This document shows positions 1 through 13,640 of a stretch of DNA of 64,000 nucleotides, piece by piece. The stretch is taken from contig CM017569.1 in NCBI GenBank assembly GCA_007844125.1, positions 11,169,686-11,233,685 on the forward strand, given 5' to 3'. The stretch is from Sinonovacula constricta (Eukaryota > Mollusca > Bivalvia > Cardiida > Solecurtidae). Numbering within the stretch: position 1 is the first letter of the stretch; each line of letters starts with the position of its first letter. A model generated the notes under the pieces. It was not told the DNA's origin, did no database searches, and saw only the letters and a program-made list of their open reading frames with translations. The translations under genes were made by a program, and so were the position numbers.

Positions 1-3000
1 CTAGAGGTAGGACTTCAATAAACAGAATTTTACGGAATCTTTTCAGGTCACAATAATGCATGTAGATGTTTGATAGAACGTGTTAGGTACCACCTTTAAT
101 ATTACAAAACACATGGCGTACAGACGCACCAACAAACATCACTGGGACATGCCATACAACTACGAGTTATGATAAGGGAATACAACCTGAAGTTTGTTTG
201 AAATTTTAACGTATTATTTTAATGAGAACGTAAACATGAAGCCTATTCTCTAGTTTTCTCCCAATATTTTAGGCGGACTTTGACCCTAGGTGAACCTTGC
301 TAATACATATTATTTTCATGTTGTGTTAAAATATAAAAAGGATCTTTGTCCAACGACTTCTGATTTAAATAACCTCTGATCACTAGATGAAATGTGAATA
401 CGCTGTCCTTCAGTAAATGGTGTCTTTAAGTTTTGACAACAGAGAAGCGCCGAAAATGTTTTCACCTGTTTCAGCCGTTTTAAAGGCGATGTCTGGCAGT
501 TTGCCTCAATCAAATGCATCTAACAATATCGGGACTCTTTTTGGGGTATTTGTGCTAATTTTTCTTATATTTTTTCTTATTTATATATAAGCGCTAAATT
601 GGTAATACTTTTTAAAGTTTAGAAAGTGTCAACCATAAACTTTTCTTTTTTGTTATGTCAAACATTGATCGACAAATAATAGATACATATATGGGCGAGT
701 GTTATATCCCTTTTCTTACCATAGGACCTCTAGAAAACGTGACCAAGTCGATCTTTTACATTTTGCATTCATTTGTTTTCATAACTTTGGCATTAGCAAA
801 GTAATAAATCTTTATCAGATTCTCTTGCCCTACACAAAGTTCACACAATCTGGTACACCGTTAAAACTTTAAAAAATCAGAGATATTTCTGGATACATTT
901 TTAACAGTAAAAACTGATGTATAACACATTAATTATGTGAAAGCATATTTACTGTTTTTACCCACGAAGCTCATTATTCAGGGACCCGTTGCCTTTGAAC
1001 TCATCTATTGACAACAGCTGTATGTGGAGGTAAGGAGTGGATACAGTTGAAAACAACGTAATTTGAGATGTACAGTCAGAACTATTTTCAACAAATTTTG
1101 CATACCTTTATTGCGGATGTTAAAATTCTGTTAAAAGGTTTAGTGTACAATTACTACTACAGTAGTAATAAAGACGCTGACAAGGGTAATTTTATTTCCG
1201 CATTACTGTGCGAATTGTCACAATGGAATTTATTTGAATGAGATCACACGCAGTTTTTTTTATATTTTGACTCATAACTACATTTTAGCGCTTGTGGTCA
1301 GATTAGACTGTGAATAATAGCAAAATAAAGTTGAATTACGACTTGACAATGTTAATTTATTAAACACCCGTGTCTTCTTTGGAATGTACATTTATTTATA
1401 TCTGAAATGCAAAAACGATGTTGTTGGACAACTATTTATCTCATGCTCTTCATAATATTTACAGGTTTAAGAGAACCTAGCGTGAATCGGAGTAGAAAAT
1501 TTGCATACACATTAATTTGCTTTTAAAGAAACATTAACTTCATCATACCTGCATTTAAATTAAATATTTTGTTTTTTCTTGTTTTTAATGATTGTGCAGT
1601 CTGTTTTCGATTTACACAAATGTATTAATTATCTTTGATATATCACGTTTTGATATGTATTTGTTAATTTCACTGATTCTGAACTAGCTTTACTTTTGAA
1701 TACACTATCTTTGATCAATGCATTGAACCCTAATTTAAATTTGTTTAAAGTGAATAATAACGCACACTACTAATTATACTTTCTCTGTATGATCTGGTTA
1801 TAGTCTCCCGTGGATGAGCCATTGTTTCACGTTTTATTTAAATCTCACATAAAACACAGATATCTTGTTTGACATTTATTGTTGCTTATCAAGTGACCGA
1901 AAAACATTATGATTTAATACAACTTACCATTACACATGATATATGAAAAATTCCAGGGTCGTTCAAACGAAACTTCTATCAATCCACATACCGAAAGTGT
2001 TGTCATTAAATGTTTAGACGACATTCCTGGAAAAGCGTATTGCGTAGGTCATATTGCATAATTCCATTATCATATCGCAATCATAAGTATGTGGTTGAAA
2101 ATGACTGCAACCGATCTTACTCGTTGTTTCGTGGGTCTGCTAAACCAAAACTATGCTTTACAATTATTGCAAGCAACTTTTTAATTACTCTTCTTTATCA
2201 TCTGACAGTAACTAATTTTGAAATCAGTTGCATTGCATATTTGCTCACATTTAATGGTTCAGTAGGATTGGTTTTTGTCTCCTTGGCTATCCGGGTTTCA
2301 TGTGTCTTCCTTTACGGTATGTTTGATATAGAGTCTACATTATATTACATGCACCGTTGAAGTTAATTTCCTCAAAATAAAATTTGAGTGTAATGCAGCA
2401 CCTTCAATTGCAAAGTATTTAAAATAGTTTAATTACTTTGAATTTTGGTGGTAGGAGTCATCAGTAAGTTAAATGTTAGCAGTTTTAGTGTGGTTAAGGC
2501 TACTAGCTTTATTGAAATTCAAATCATTTAAAATCCGACAGATAGACCAAAAATATTTTCATTGGAAACCATAGTTATCTGAAAAGATCTCGCAATATGC
2601 TGTTTATCAATGTCCTACACCTATCTTAAAAGTGAACCATGACGCCACAATCGTCATTTCAAACTGAGCCACGCTAACACAGTAAGCTATTTTTAAACCA
2701 AGAAAACCATGTGACCACTTATGCGATAGCTCATCCACGTCATCCGCAGTGACGTCGATGTCTATTTTTAGAGGAATCCCAATCATTTTTATTTATATAT
2801 GAGAAAATAAAAACCATTTTAATTGCTGATTTATGATTTTACTGTCCTATGATTGAGATTCTGTTGGAAATTGTCAAAGCTTAGTAAGTCTAAGTCTAAA
2901 GCACGATTTTTCCGCTGAAATTATACACAAATACACTAAAGCAGAGGTCAGATATTGCTACACATATCAGTTAAAGGCAAACTGTCGAATACCACCTTTA

Positions 3001-4302
3001 AATGAAAATAACGACATTTGGTATATCAACGAAGTGCTGAAGTTGACCTTGCCAGTTGTACATACACATTATTAACCATAGATAGTTTGAAATGACGTCA
3101 TTGGGAGTGAGTACACATAGTGTAAATATATATTTAAGTAGCACTCTTTGAAAGTGTACGTGTCAAAGTAAGGTCAATCGGCATTCGATGATACTGATTT
3201 TAAATGGGCAGACCTGCAGGCATTATAGTTTTCTTATCTGTTTGTCTTATTTTACGCAGAGTCCTTTAATAAGCGCCGAACTCACGCTATTAAATGTTGT
3301 TTTGGGATTTCTTATCGTAAACCCCGAACGAACCAGAACCGAACTATTAAGCAGCACTAGACATAGTGGAATATTAGTAACTCAGAGAAATCAAACAATG
3401 GATTTTGTTTTTGTTGGAAATCTAGACATCCCAAGAGTGTCTTGTATTCATATTGTGCATATTGAACACAATAGTTCCCTTTTGTTTAATGTTTAATTTA
3501 TTTTGTAAATCTTTTCCTCTTACATTACCGATTATTTTCAATGGACAAGGTAAGTAAACAGTGTATTATTTCGGATAAACTGAGTCAAACCAATTAATTA
3601 ACTAACATATTTAGTATGCACACACATTTTTGAAAAAGGATGTAACATAATATTTAGAAAACTAAACACTATTTATTTATAAAATTACTGCACATTTTTC
3701 TCTTAAGAGATCCTTTTCATTTCTGATTTTTAGATAAGTTTTCATAAATTCTGAACTGGATGTTATTTTTTGTTCATGTATTGCATACACGTGTTATTTG
3801 ATGCAGGCAAGAAACAAGATGCTTGAAGCTATTAAACTTCCTGCGACTTAGTATGAAACAGATAATATTACAAGTGTAAGCTTATCATAAAATACAGGAA
3901 AACGAATGTATCTCTGAGATAAGTAAGAAAAAAAAGATATAGTTCTGTTTTAACACTTTTGATCTAACTGAAAATAATACATCTCTCCTTGAGCACATAT
4001 CGCGTTAACATTCCTATGAGAATGGGGTGGCTGCTACAAGCCAAAATTCGATAAATGGTGAATGACAAAGGCTGGATGGTAAAACCGCAAAAATATGTGG
4101 ATAGACGGAAAAATTTTAGTCTGATAAATTATCAGAATATAATCTTAGTCTACGGATGCCGATATATTTTACCCCAATTTACAACATAAACCATAATTTG
4201 CAAGGCGTATCTAATTTATTTCAATTAAATTGGCGTTTTCTGGAGTATTGTTTATAATGCAAAATGTTTTAGCTTTCTAATAACAAAAAGGTAAGATTTA
4301 TC
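1..4302. other. AT-rich non-coding flank, no gene recognised
   Basis: I see no convincing gene here. The longest open frames are about 116 codons (2010-2360, plus) and 102 codons (3188-3496, plus). They have AT-rich random-looking composition, no recognisable domain and no convincing splice context. No tandem repeat or RNA gene was recognised. Small exons of a gene extending beyond the window cannot be excluded by eye. Confidence 0.6.
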
Positions 4303-4884
4303 TCCGGTGTCACAGTCTCATATTTCTACCGTGTCTAAATTTCTCACATGCCCAAATGCGCATGCGCAAAATTTTAATATAAATATGAGCCGGTATATAG
4401 ATGGTCCAAGATTTCCTCCTGGGCACACATTTCCATCTTAAGTAAAAGTGAAATATTCTAGGCATACATGTATATTGTAAAGATAGAACGATTGGCCCAA
4501 CAGAAATGTATGCACATTTATATCTTCAGTAAACGTGATTTATCCAAGGTATTTATAATAGAGATAGACAGATTGGCATGTCAGAAAAGATTGGTCTGGC
4601 AGAAACATCAATCCATGTATAAATGGCCTTATATTTCTACCTGGGCACATGATTCCATATTAAATAAACAAAAAAACTATGGGTATAAATATATAGAAAC
4701 TTCAGACCGTGTATATATGGATTTATATTTCCACCCGGACCTCAAAATAATAAACACTTTTTATTACACCAGTATGGAATGGTCGGAAATTTAAGCGCGC
4801 GTAGTTAAAAATAGCTATGTGGCGCATGCGCACACTAGACAGAGAAATTTAAGCACGGTAGAAACATCAGACATTGATACCGGA
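4303..4884. mobile_element. MITE-like non-autonomous DNA element with ~65-bp terminal inverted repeats
   Basis: The left end (4303-4367) and the reverse complement of the right end (4822-4884) align over about 65 bp with roughly 50 identities. Both begin TCCGGT, share TTTCTACCGTG and TAAATTTCTC, and end in the palindrome GCGCATGCGC (4358-4367 and 4822-4831). The interior holds imperfect sub-repeats around a 'TTTCnnCCTGGGCAC' motif (about 4411, 4630 and 4726) and an unremarkable 108-codon open frame at 4468-4794. No clear target-site duplication is visible, so the true ends may lie a little further out. The superfamily is unknown. I infer a non-autonomous DNA transposon because there is no transposase frame. 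Confidence 0.6.
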
Positions 4885-5954
4885 ACAGAATATACAACAT
4901 CAAATCGACCTTACATTATAAAAATGATGTCGAGTTTCAAGGTAAATTTTCGCCTACTGTCTCTTTAGACAATTTTAAGTTACTTACTTACTTCTGCTAG
5001 ACTGATCTTTTCGGTAGCTGCCACCTGGTGGCTGCCTTAATCTCTATCATGCTTCAATTGATACCAATTACTTCTAATTTTTGGTTATCTACTTACCACT
5101 TCAGGCTCATGTTAAGTGATAAAGACTCAGCAGCAAATAGAGAAGATCCTGATCTGTCAGTATCGCATGATCAATATATGAAATATTAAAACATTTGTTT
5201 ATATTACTGACATGTTTCTGTTTAACACATAGTTATAGATTTAGATTACATCGTCCAAGTTTTATTTCTAGATCGCCGTGTCGCCATTGTATTTGCCATA
5301 CTGAGCTATCTTCAAATGCGTGAAAATGCTAATTTCACTGTTAGAGTCTGCGGTGGTTTAGAAGCAGTCGCATCTTTCACCATGACGACAGAAACCTGAT
5401 GTTATTGTTGTCTATCCGTTCAAGATCTAAACATATTGCATTTAAAACTGTGATTTTAACAATATCATCAAAACAAGGAAAATAACATTTTTCACTTATA
5501 TAGGTGATACTTTTGGGTAAATACTGGGCAATGTGATGAAAAATGGTTCTTATGGCTGACGCATGTCAATATCTATACATTATCTATAAATGATTGCATA
5601 ATTATTTCCCAGGTGGCAATCGGGGCTTTGTAGAGTGTGAAAACTGAGCTACCATTCATATACAACAAGGAAATATATTCACTACCTTTGATGATAATAC
5701 ACAAATTACCCCCACCTACATAGTAAACTGCGGGTAACTTACAGAAATTTTCTTTCCGACAACGTTTATTTACATATGACCTCTATCACTGATTCTCACA
5801 TAATTCTAGCTTGTAAATAAAAATGACTATGTACGAAATCGTAAGGAGTTGTACATTTTATACATTTTTTTTTTGCTTATTAAAAAAGTAAAAGTGCATG
5901 TATGATAAATAAATCATTGTTAAAACACAGTTATTTCTTAATTTACATTTGTTA
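4885..5954. other. non-coding, nothing recognised
   Basis: AT-rich DNA between the inverted-repeat element and the first degenerate satellite monomers. I see no gene, RNA gene or clear repeat in it. Confidence 0.5.
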
Positions 5955-6716
5955 CAGTCGCTGGATACAGGACCAGTTACAATGTCCTGCGCATGGACAC
6001 ATCGGTCAATTTATATTGTCCTGTCGCAAAACACAAGAGTTCATTTACATTGTCCTGCCCATGTACACACCAGTTCCTTTATGTTGTCTTGCCTCTGGAA
6101 CACCCGTCTTGTTTAAATTTCCTAATCCTCGGAACAGGACCAGTTCTATTGTTCTGCACCTGGACACATCGATCTAGTAATATTATCCTATATTATCCTG
6201 ATCGTGGACACATCGGTCTAATTATACTATCATGCACACCGGTCTAGTAATATGGCACTGCCCTTGGACAAACCGGTACAGTTACATTGTCAAGTCCCTG
6301 GACGTACCCGTTTAGTAAAAGTGTCCTGTCCCTGGACCGGTTACATTGTCCTGTCGCTGGGCACACTAGTGGAGTTACATTGTCATGTCTCTGGACAGAC
6401 TAGTCTAGTAATATTTTCTTGTCCCTGGGCATACCAGTCTAGTAACTTTGCCGTTTCTCTGTACACACATTAACTTGCTCGGACACCACGGTCCAGTAAC
6501 CCTGTTTTGCATTAGGACACATCGGTCTAGTAATATTGTAATGCCCAAGACAAACTTACTACTTGAATTAATTTACCCTCGCCCTAACTTTTGTTTTTGG
6601 GCGAGCATTAATTTACAAAGGGTTAAAATGCCCAGGACACACCGGCCGTTCCATGTATATTGTCCTGTCCTGGACACACCAGCCCAGTCACATTGTCCTG
6701 CCCCTTCGACATTGAA
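5955..6716 (+). repeat. degenerate 34-bp satellite monomers, left edge of satellite locus
   Basis: A run of diverged monomers about 34 bp long, each with a core like ATTGTCCTG, then a CTGGACACA block and a 'CCGGTCTAGTAA' type ending. They differ from each other at many positions, unlike the tightly homogenised array that starts at 7172. They match the degenerate monomers at 29.6-30.0 kb better than the inner 33-bp array: both edges have GTCCAGTAA or GTCTAGTAA where the inner array has GTCAGTTA, one base shorter. The run is interrupted at about 6550-6630 by non-satellite sequence containing a CTCGCCC/GGGCGAG stem-loop. Confidence 0.85.
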
Positions 6717-7171
6717 TGGGTTTGATTACACTCGCCTTCCACCCGTAGGCATATGGCGAGCACACTGCAATATGAAGATTATTAAAATACTTTGTTATTT
6801 TAGTGTTTTTATGTTTCGTAGTGTGGGGAATTGGTCATTATAATCTTTTAGATTCGCTATTGTTTTCTTTAGGTATTATCTTTATAAAGGTGTTTAAACA
6901 TATCTTTTCCATTCATGATAAAATTACGGGAGGTTAAAAATCTGTGTCAAATAAAATATGATATAAAGCCAAAACTAAACACCGATATTGGTTTATCACA
7001 GATAAGTTAACATTGCCTCTACGTAAAATCTCTTAAGATAATAACATCAAAAGATTTGCATCACATCATCACATCACAAATATATCTAATGTATTGGATG
7101 ATTTTGTAAAAATTCCTTTGTATTATCATAGATCAATAATTGAAACAAAAGACATATAGTTTTCTAAGTAC
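6717..7171. other. unique spacer between degenerate and homogenised satellite
   Basis: AT-rich non-repetitive sequence without a recognisable gene. It begins with a second stem-loop (6731-6760, CTCGCC and GGCGAG arms) and contains no intact satellite monomer. Confidence 0.55.
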
Positions 7172-8319
7172 AGCTGGACACGGTTTAATTGTCCTGTGCC
7201 TGAAAACACCAGTCATTTATATTGTCCTGTCCCTGGACACACCAGTCAGGTATATTGTTCTGTCCCTGGACACACCAGTCAGTAATATTGTCCTGCCCCT
7301 GGACACACCAGTCAGTTATATTGTCCTGCCCCTGGACACACCAGTCAGTTATATTGTCCTGCCCCTGGACACACCAGTCAGTTATATTGTCCTGTCCCTG
7401 GACACACCAGTCAGTTATATTGTCCTGCCCCTGGACACACCAGTCAGTTATATTGTCCTGCCCCTGGACACACCAGTCAGATTATATTGTCCTGCCCCTG
7501 GACACACCAGTCAGTAATATTGTCCTGCCCCTGGACACACCAGTCAGTTATATTGTCCTGCCCCTGGACACACCAGTCAGTAATATTGTCCTGTCCCTGG
7601 ACACACCAGTCAGTAATATTGTCCTGCCCCTGGACACACCAGTCAGTAATATTGTCCTGCCCCTGGACACACCAGTCAGTAATATTGTCCTGTCCCTGGA
7701 CACACCAGTCAGTAATATTGTCCTGTCCCTGGACACACCAGTCAGTTATATTGTCCTGCCCCTGGACACACCAGTCAGTTATATTGTCCTGCCCCTGGAC
7801 ACACCAGTCAGTTATATTGTCCTGCCCCTGGACACACCAGTCAGTTATATTGTTCTGCCCCTGGACACACCAGTCAGTTATATTGTCCTGCTCATAGACA
7901 CACCAATCAGTTATATTGTCCTGCCCCTGGACACACCAGTCAGTTATATTGTCCTGCCCCTGGACCAGCAGTCAGTTATATTGTCCTGCTCATAGACACA
8001 CCAATCAGCTATATTGTCCTGCCCCTGGACCAGCAGTCAGTTATATTGTCCTGCCCCTGGACACACCAATCAGTTATATTGTCATGCCCCTGGACACACC
8101 AGTCAGTTATATTGTCCTGCCCCTGGACACACCAATCAGCTATATTGTCCTGCCCCTGGACCAGCAGTCAGTATATTGTCCTGCCCCTGGACACACATGT
8201 CAGTTATTTTGTCCTGTCCCTGGCCACACCAATCAGTTATATTGTCCTGCCCCTGGACACACCAGTCAGTTATATTGTCCTGCCCCTGGACACACCAATC
8301 AGTTATATTGTCCTGCCCC

Positions 8320-11300
8320 TGGACACAGCAGTCAGTTGTATTGTCCTGCCTAAACACACCAGCCAGTTATATTGTCATGCGCCGTTCGACACAACAGTCA
8401 GTTATATTGTCCTGCTCCTGGACACACAAGTCAGTTATATTGTCATGCCCCTGGACACACCAATCAGTTATATTGTCCTGCCCCTGGACACACCAGTCAG
8501 TTATAATGTCCTGCCCCTGGACACAACAGTCAGTTATATTGTCCTGCCCCTGGACACACCAATCAGTTATATTGTCCTGCCCCTGGACACACCAGTCAGT
8601 TATATTGTCCTGCCCCTGGACACACCAGTCAGTTATATTATCCAGCCCCTGGACACACCAATCAGTTATATTGTCCTGCCACTGGACACACCAGTCAGGT
8701 GTATTGTCCTGCCCCTGGACACACCAGTCAGTTATATTGTCCTGCCCCTGGACACACCAATCAGTTATATTGTCCTGCCCCTGGACACACCAGTCAGTTA
8801 TATTGTCCTGCCCCTGGACACACCAGTCAGTTATATTGTCTTGCCCCTGGACACACCAGTCAGGTATATTGTCTTGTCCCTGGACACACCAGTCAGGTAT
8901 ATTGTCTTGCCCCTGGACACACCAGTCAGGTATATTGTCTTGTCCCTGGACACACCAATCAGTTATATTGTCCTGCCACTGGACACACCAATCAGTTATA
9001 TTGTCCTGCCACTGGACACACCAGTCAGGTATATTGTCCTGCCCCTGGACACACCAGTCAGTTATATTGTCCTGCCCCTGGACACACCAATCAGTTATAT
9101 TGTCCTGCCCCTGGACACACCAGTCAGTTATATTGTCCTGCCCCTGGACACACCAGTCAGTTATATTGTCTTGCCCCTGGACACACCAGTCAGGTATATT
9201 GTCTTGTCCCTGGACACACCAGTCAGGTATATTGTCTTGCCCCTGGACACACCAGTCAGGTATATTGTCTTGTCCCTGAACACACCAATCAGTTATATTG
9301 TCCTGCCACTGGACACACCAATCAGTTATATTGTCCTGCCCCTGGACACACCAGTCAGTTATATTGTCCTGCGCCTGGACACACCAATCAGTTATATTGT
9401 CCTGCCACTGGACACACCAATCAGTTATATTGTCATGCCCCTGGACACACCAATCAGTTATATTGTCCTGCCCCTAGACACACCAGTCAGTTATATTGTC
9501 CTGTCCCTGGACACACCAGTCAGTTATATTGTCCTGCCACTGGACACACCAATCAGTTATATTGTCCTGCCCCTGGACAGACCAGTCAGTTATATTGTCC
9601 TGCCCCTGGACACACCAATCAGTTATATTGTCCTGCCCCTGGACACACCAGTCAGTTATATTGTCCTGCCACTGGACACACCAATCAGTTATATTGTCCA
9701 GCCCCTGGACACACCAGGCAGGTATATTGTCCTGTCCGTGGACAAACCAGCGAGTTATATTGTCTTGTCCCTGGACACACCAATCAGTTATATTGTCCTG
9801 CCCCTGGACAAACCAGTCAGTTATATTGTCCTGCCCCTGGACACACCAGTCTGGTATATTGTCCTGTCCTTGGACAAAGCAGCGAGTTATATTGTCCTGC
9901 CCCTGGACACCCAGTCAGGTATATTGTCCTGTCCGTGACAAACCAGCGAGTTATATTGTCTTGTCCCTGGACACACCAATCATTATATTGTCCTGTCCCT
10001 GGCCCACCAATCAGTTATATTGTCCTGCCCCTGGACACACCAGTCAGTTATATGTCCTGCCCCTGGACACACCAATCAGTTATATTGTCCTGCCCCTGGA
10101 CACAGCAGTCAGTTGTATTGTCCTGCCTAAACACACCACCAGTTATATTGTCATGCGCCGTTCGACACAACAGTCAGTTATATGTCCTGCTCCTGGACAC
10201 ACAAGTCAGTTATATTGTCCATGCCCCTGGACACACCCAATCAGGTTATATTGTCCTGCCCCTGGACACACCAGTCAGTTATGAAATGTCCTGCCCCGGG
10301 ACACAACAGTCAGTTATATTGTCCTGCCCGCTGGACACACCAGTCAGTTATATTGTCCTGCCCCTGGACACACCAGTCAGTTATATTGTCCTGCCCCTGG
10401 ACACACCATCAGTATATTGTCCTGCCCCTGGACACACTGTCAGTTTATTGTCCTGCCCTGGACACACCAATCAGTTATATTGTCCTGCCCCTGGACACAC
10501 CAGTCAGTTATATTGTCCTGCCCCTGGACACACCAATCAGTTATATTGTCCTGCCCCTGGACACACCAGTCAGTTGTATTGTCCTGCCCCTGGACACACC
10601 AGTCAGTTATATTGTCTGCCCTGGACACACCAGTCAGTTATATTGTCTGCTCCTGGACACACCAGTCAGTTATATTGTCTGCCCCTGGACACACCAATCA
10701 GTTATGTCTGCCCTGGACACACCAATCAGTTATATTGTCCTGCCCTGGACACACCAATCAGTATATTGTCCTGCCCTGGACACACCAGTCAGTTTATTGT
10801 CCTGCCCCTGGACACACCAGTCAGTTATATTGTCCTGCCCCTGGACACACCAAGTTATATTGTCCTGCCCCTGGACACACCAGTCAGTTATATTGTCCTG
10901 CCCTGGACACACCAGTCAGTATATTGTCTGCCCCTGGACACACCAGTCAGTTATATTGTCTGCCCTGGACACACCAGTCAGTATATTGTCCTGCCCTGGA
11001 CACACCAGTCAGTTATATTGTCCTGCCCTGGACACACCAGTCAGTTATATTGTCTGCCCTGGACACACCAGTCAGTATATTGTCTGCCCTGGACACACCA
11101 GTCAGTTATATTGTCTGCCCCTGGACACACCAATCAGTTATTGTCTGCCCTGGACACACCAATCAGTTATATTGTCCTGCCCCTGGACACACCAATCAGT
11201 TATATTGTCCTGCCCCTGGACACACCAGTCAGTTATATTGTCCTGCCCTGGACACACCAATCAGTTATATTGTCCTGCCACTGGACACACCAATCAGTTA

Positions 11301-13640
11301 TATTGTCATGCTGCCCCTGGACACACCAATCAGTTATATTGTCCTGCCCCTAGACACACCAGTCAGTTATATTGTCCTGTCCCTGGACACACCAGTCAGT
11401 TATATTGTCCTGCCACTGGACACACCAATCAGTTATATTGTACTGCCCCTGGACAGACCAGTCAGTTATATTGTCCTGCCCCTGGACACACCAATCAGTT
11501 ATATTGTCCTGCCCCTGGACACACCAGTCAGTTATATTGTCCTGCCACTGGACACACCAATCAGTTATATTGTCCAGCCCCTGGACACACCAGGCAGGTA
11601 TATTGTCCTGTCCGTGGACAAACCAGCGAGTTATATTGTCTTGTCCCTGGACACACCAATCAGTTATATTGTCCTGCCCCTGGACAAACCAGTCAGTTAT
11701 ATTGTCCTGCCCCTGGACACACCAGTCTGGTATATTGTCCTGTCCTTGGACAAAGCAGCGAGTTATATTGTCCTGCCCCTGGACACACCAGTCAGGTATA
11801 TTGTCCTGTCCGTGGACAAACCAGCGAGTTATATTGTCTTGTCCCTGGACACACCAATCAGTTATATTGTCCTGCCCCTGGACACACCAGTCAGTAATAT
11901 TGTCCTGCGCCTGGACACACCAGTCAGGTATATTGTCCTGCCCCTGGACACACCAATCAGTTATATTGTCCTGCGCCTGGACACACCAGTCAGTTATATT
12001 GTCCTGCCCCTGGACACACCAGTCAGTTATATTGTCCTGCCCCTGGACACACCAATCAGGTATATTGTCCTGTCCCTGGACACACCAATCAGGTATATTA
12101 TCCTGTCCCTGGACACACAGTCAGATATATAGTCATGCCCCTGGACACACCAATCAGGTATAATGTCCTGCGCCTGGACACACTAGTCAGTTATATTGTC
12201 CTGCCCCTGGACACACCCAGTCAGTTATATTGTCCTGCCCCTGGACACACCAATCAGGTATAATGTCCTGCGCCTGGACACACCAGTCTGGTATATTGTC
12301 CTGCCCCTGGACACACCAGTCAGTTATATTGTCCTGCCCCCTGGACACACCAATCAGTTATATTGTCCTGCCCCTAGACACACCTGTCAGGTATATTGTC
12401 CTGTCCCTGGACAAACACCAGTCGGTTATATTGTCCTGCCCCTGGACACACCAGTCAGGTATATTGTCCTGCCCCTGGACACACCAGTCAGGTATATTGT
12501 CCTGTCCCTGGACACACCAGTCAGTTATATTGTCCTGTCCCTGGAAACACCAGTCAGGTATATTGTCCTGCCCCTGGACACACCAGTCAGGTATATTGTC
12601 CTGCCCCTGGACACACCAGTCAGGTATATTGTCCTGCCCCTGGACACACCAGTCAGTTATATTGTCCTGCCCCTGGACACACCAGTCAGTTATATTATCC
12701 TGCCCCTGGACACACCAATCAGTTATATTGTCCTGCCACTGGACACACCAGTCAGGTATATTGTCCTGCCCCTGGACACACCAGTCAGTTATATTGTCCT
12801 GCCCCTGGACACACCAATCAGTTATATTGTCCTGGCCCTGGACACACCAGTCAGTTATATTGTCCTGCCCCTGGACACACCAGTCAGTTATATTGTCTTG
12901 CCCCTGGACACACCAGTCAGGTATATTGTCTTGTCCCTGGACACACCAGTCAGGTATATTGTCTTGCCCCTGGACACACCAGTCAGGTATATTGTCTTGT
13001 CCCTGGACACACCAATCAGTTATATTGTCCTGCCACTGGACACACCAATCAGTTATATTGTCCTGCCCCTGGACACACCAGTCAGTTATATTGTCCTGCG
13101 CCTGGACACACCAATCAGTTATATTGTCCTGCCACTGGACACACCAATCAGTTATATTGTCATGCCCCTGGACACACCAATCAGTTATATTGTCCTGCCC
13201 CTGGACACACCAGTCAGTTATATTGTCCTGTCCCTGGACACACCAGTCTGTTATATTGTCCTGCCACTGGACATACCAATCAATTATATTGTCCTGCCCC
13301 TGGACAGACCAGTCAGTTATATTGTCTTGCCCCTGGACACACCAATCAGTTATATTGTCCTGCCCCTGGACACACCAGTCAGTTATATTGTCCTGCCACT
13401 GGACACACCAATCAGTTATATTGTCCAGCCCCTGGACACACCAGGCAGGTATATTGTCCTGTCCGTGGACAAACCAGCGAGTTATATTGTCTTGTCCCTG
13501 GACACACCAATCAGTTATATTGTCCTGCCCCTGGACAAACCAGTCAGGTATATTGTCCTGCCCCTGGACACACCAGTCTGGTATATTGTCCTGTCCTTGC
13601 ACAAAGCAGCGAGTTATATTGTCCTGCCCCTGGACACACC
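8320..13640 (+). repeat. ~1.85-kb higher-order repeat within the 33-bp array
   Basis: The distinctive variant run 'CCAGGCAGGTAT ... GTCCGTGGACAAACCAGCGAG ... TTGGACAAAGCAGCGAG' (the third copy reads TTGCACAAAGCAG) occurs at about 9713, 11589 and 13440, spacings of 1876 and 1851 bp. That is about 56-57 monomers. The first two copies also share an upstream marker (CCTAAACACACC followed by GCGCCGTTCGACACAACAG) at about 8340 and 10125. Block duplication by unequal exchange is the likely cause. Confidence 0.85.

Noticed and set aside
2010..2360. 116-codon open frame as a membrane protein
   Set aside because: AT-rich hydrophobic codons arise readily in such DNA; no domain, splice context or repeat of the frame elsewhere.
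8046..9938. 630-codon and similar very long open frames in the 33-bp array as a repeat-protein gene
   Set aside because: Other forward frames are equally open, there is no splice or promoter context, and frame-changing 32-bp variants and indels are frequent. A 33-bp unit explains the openness.
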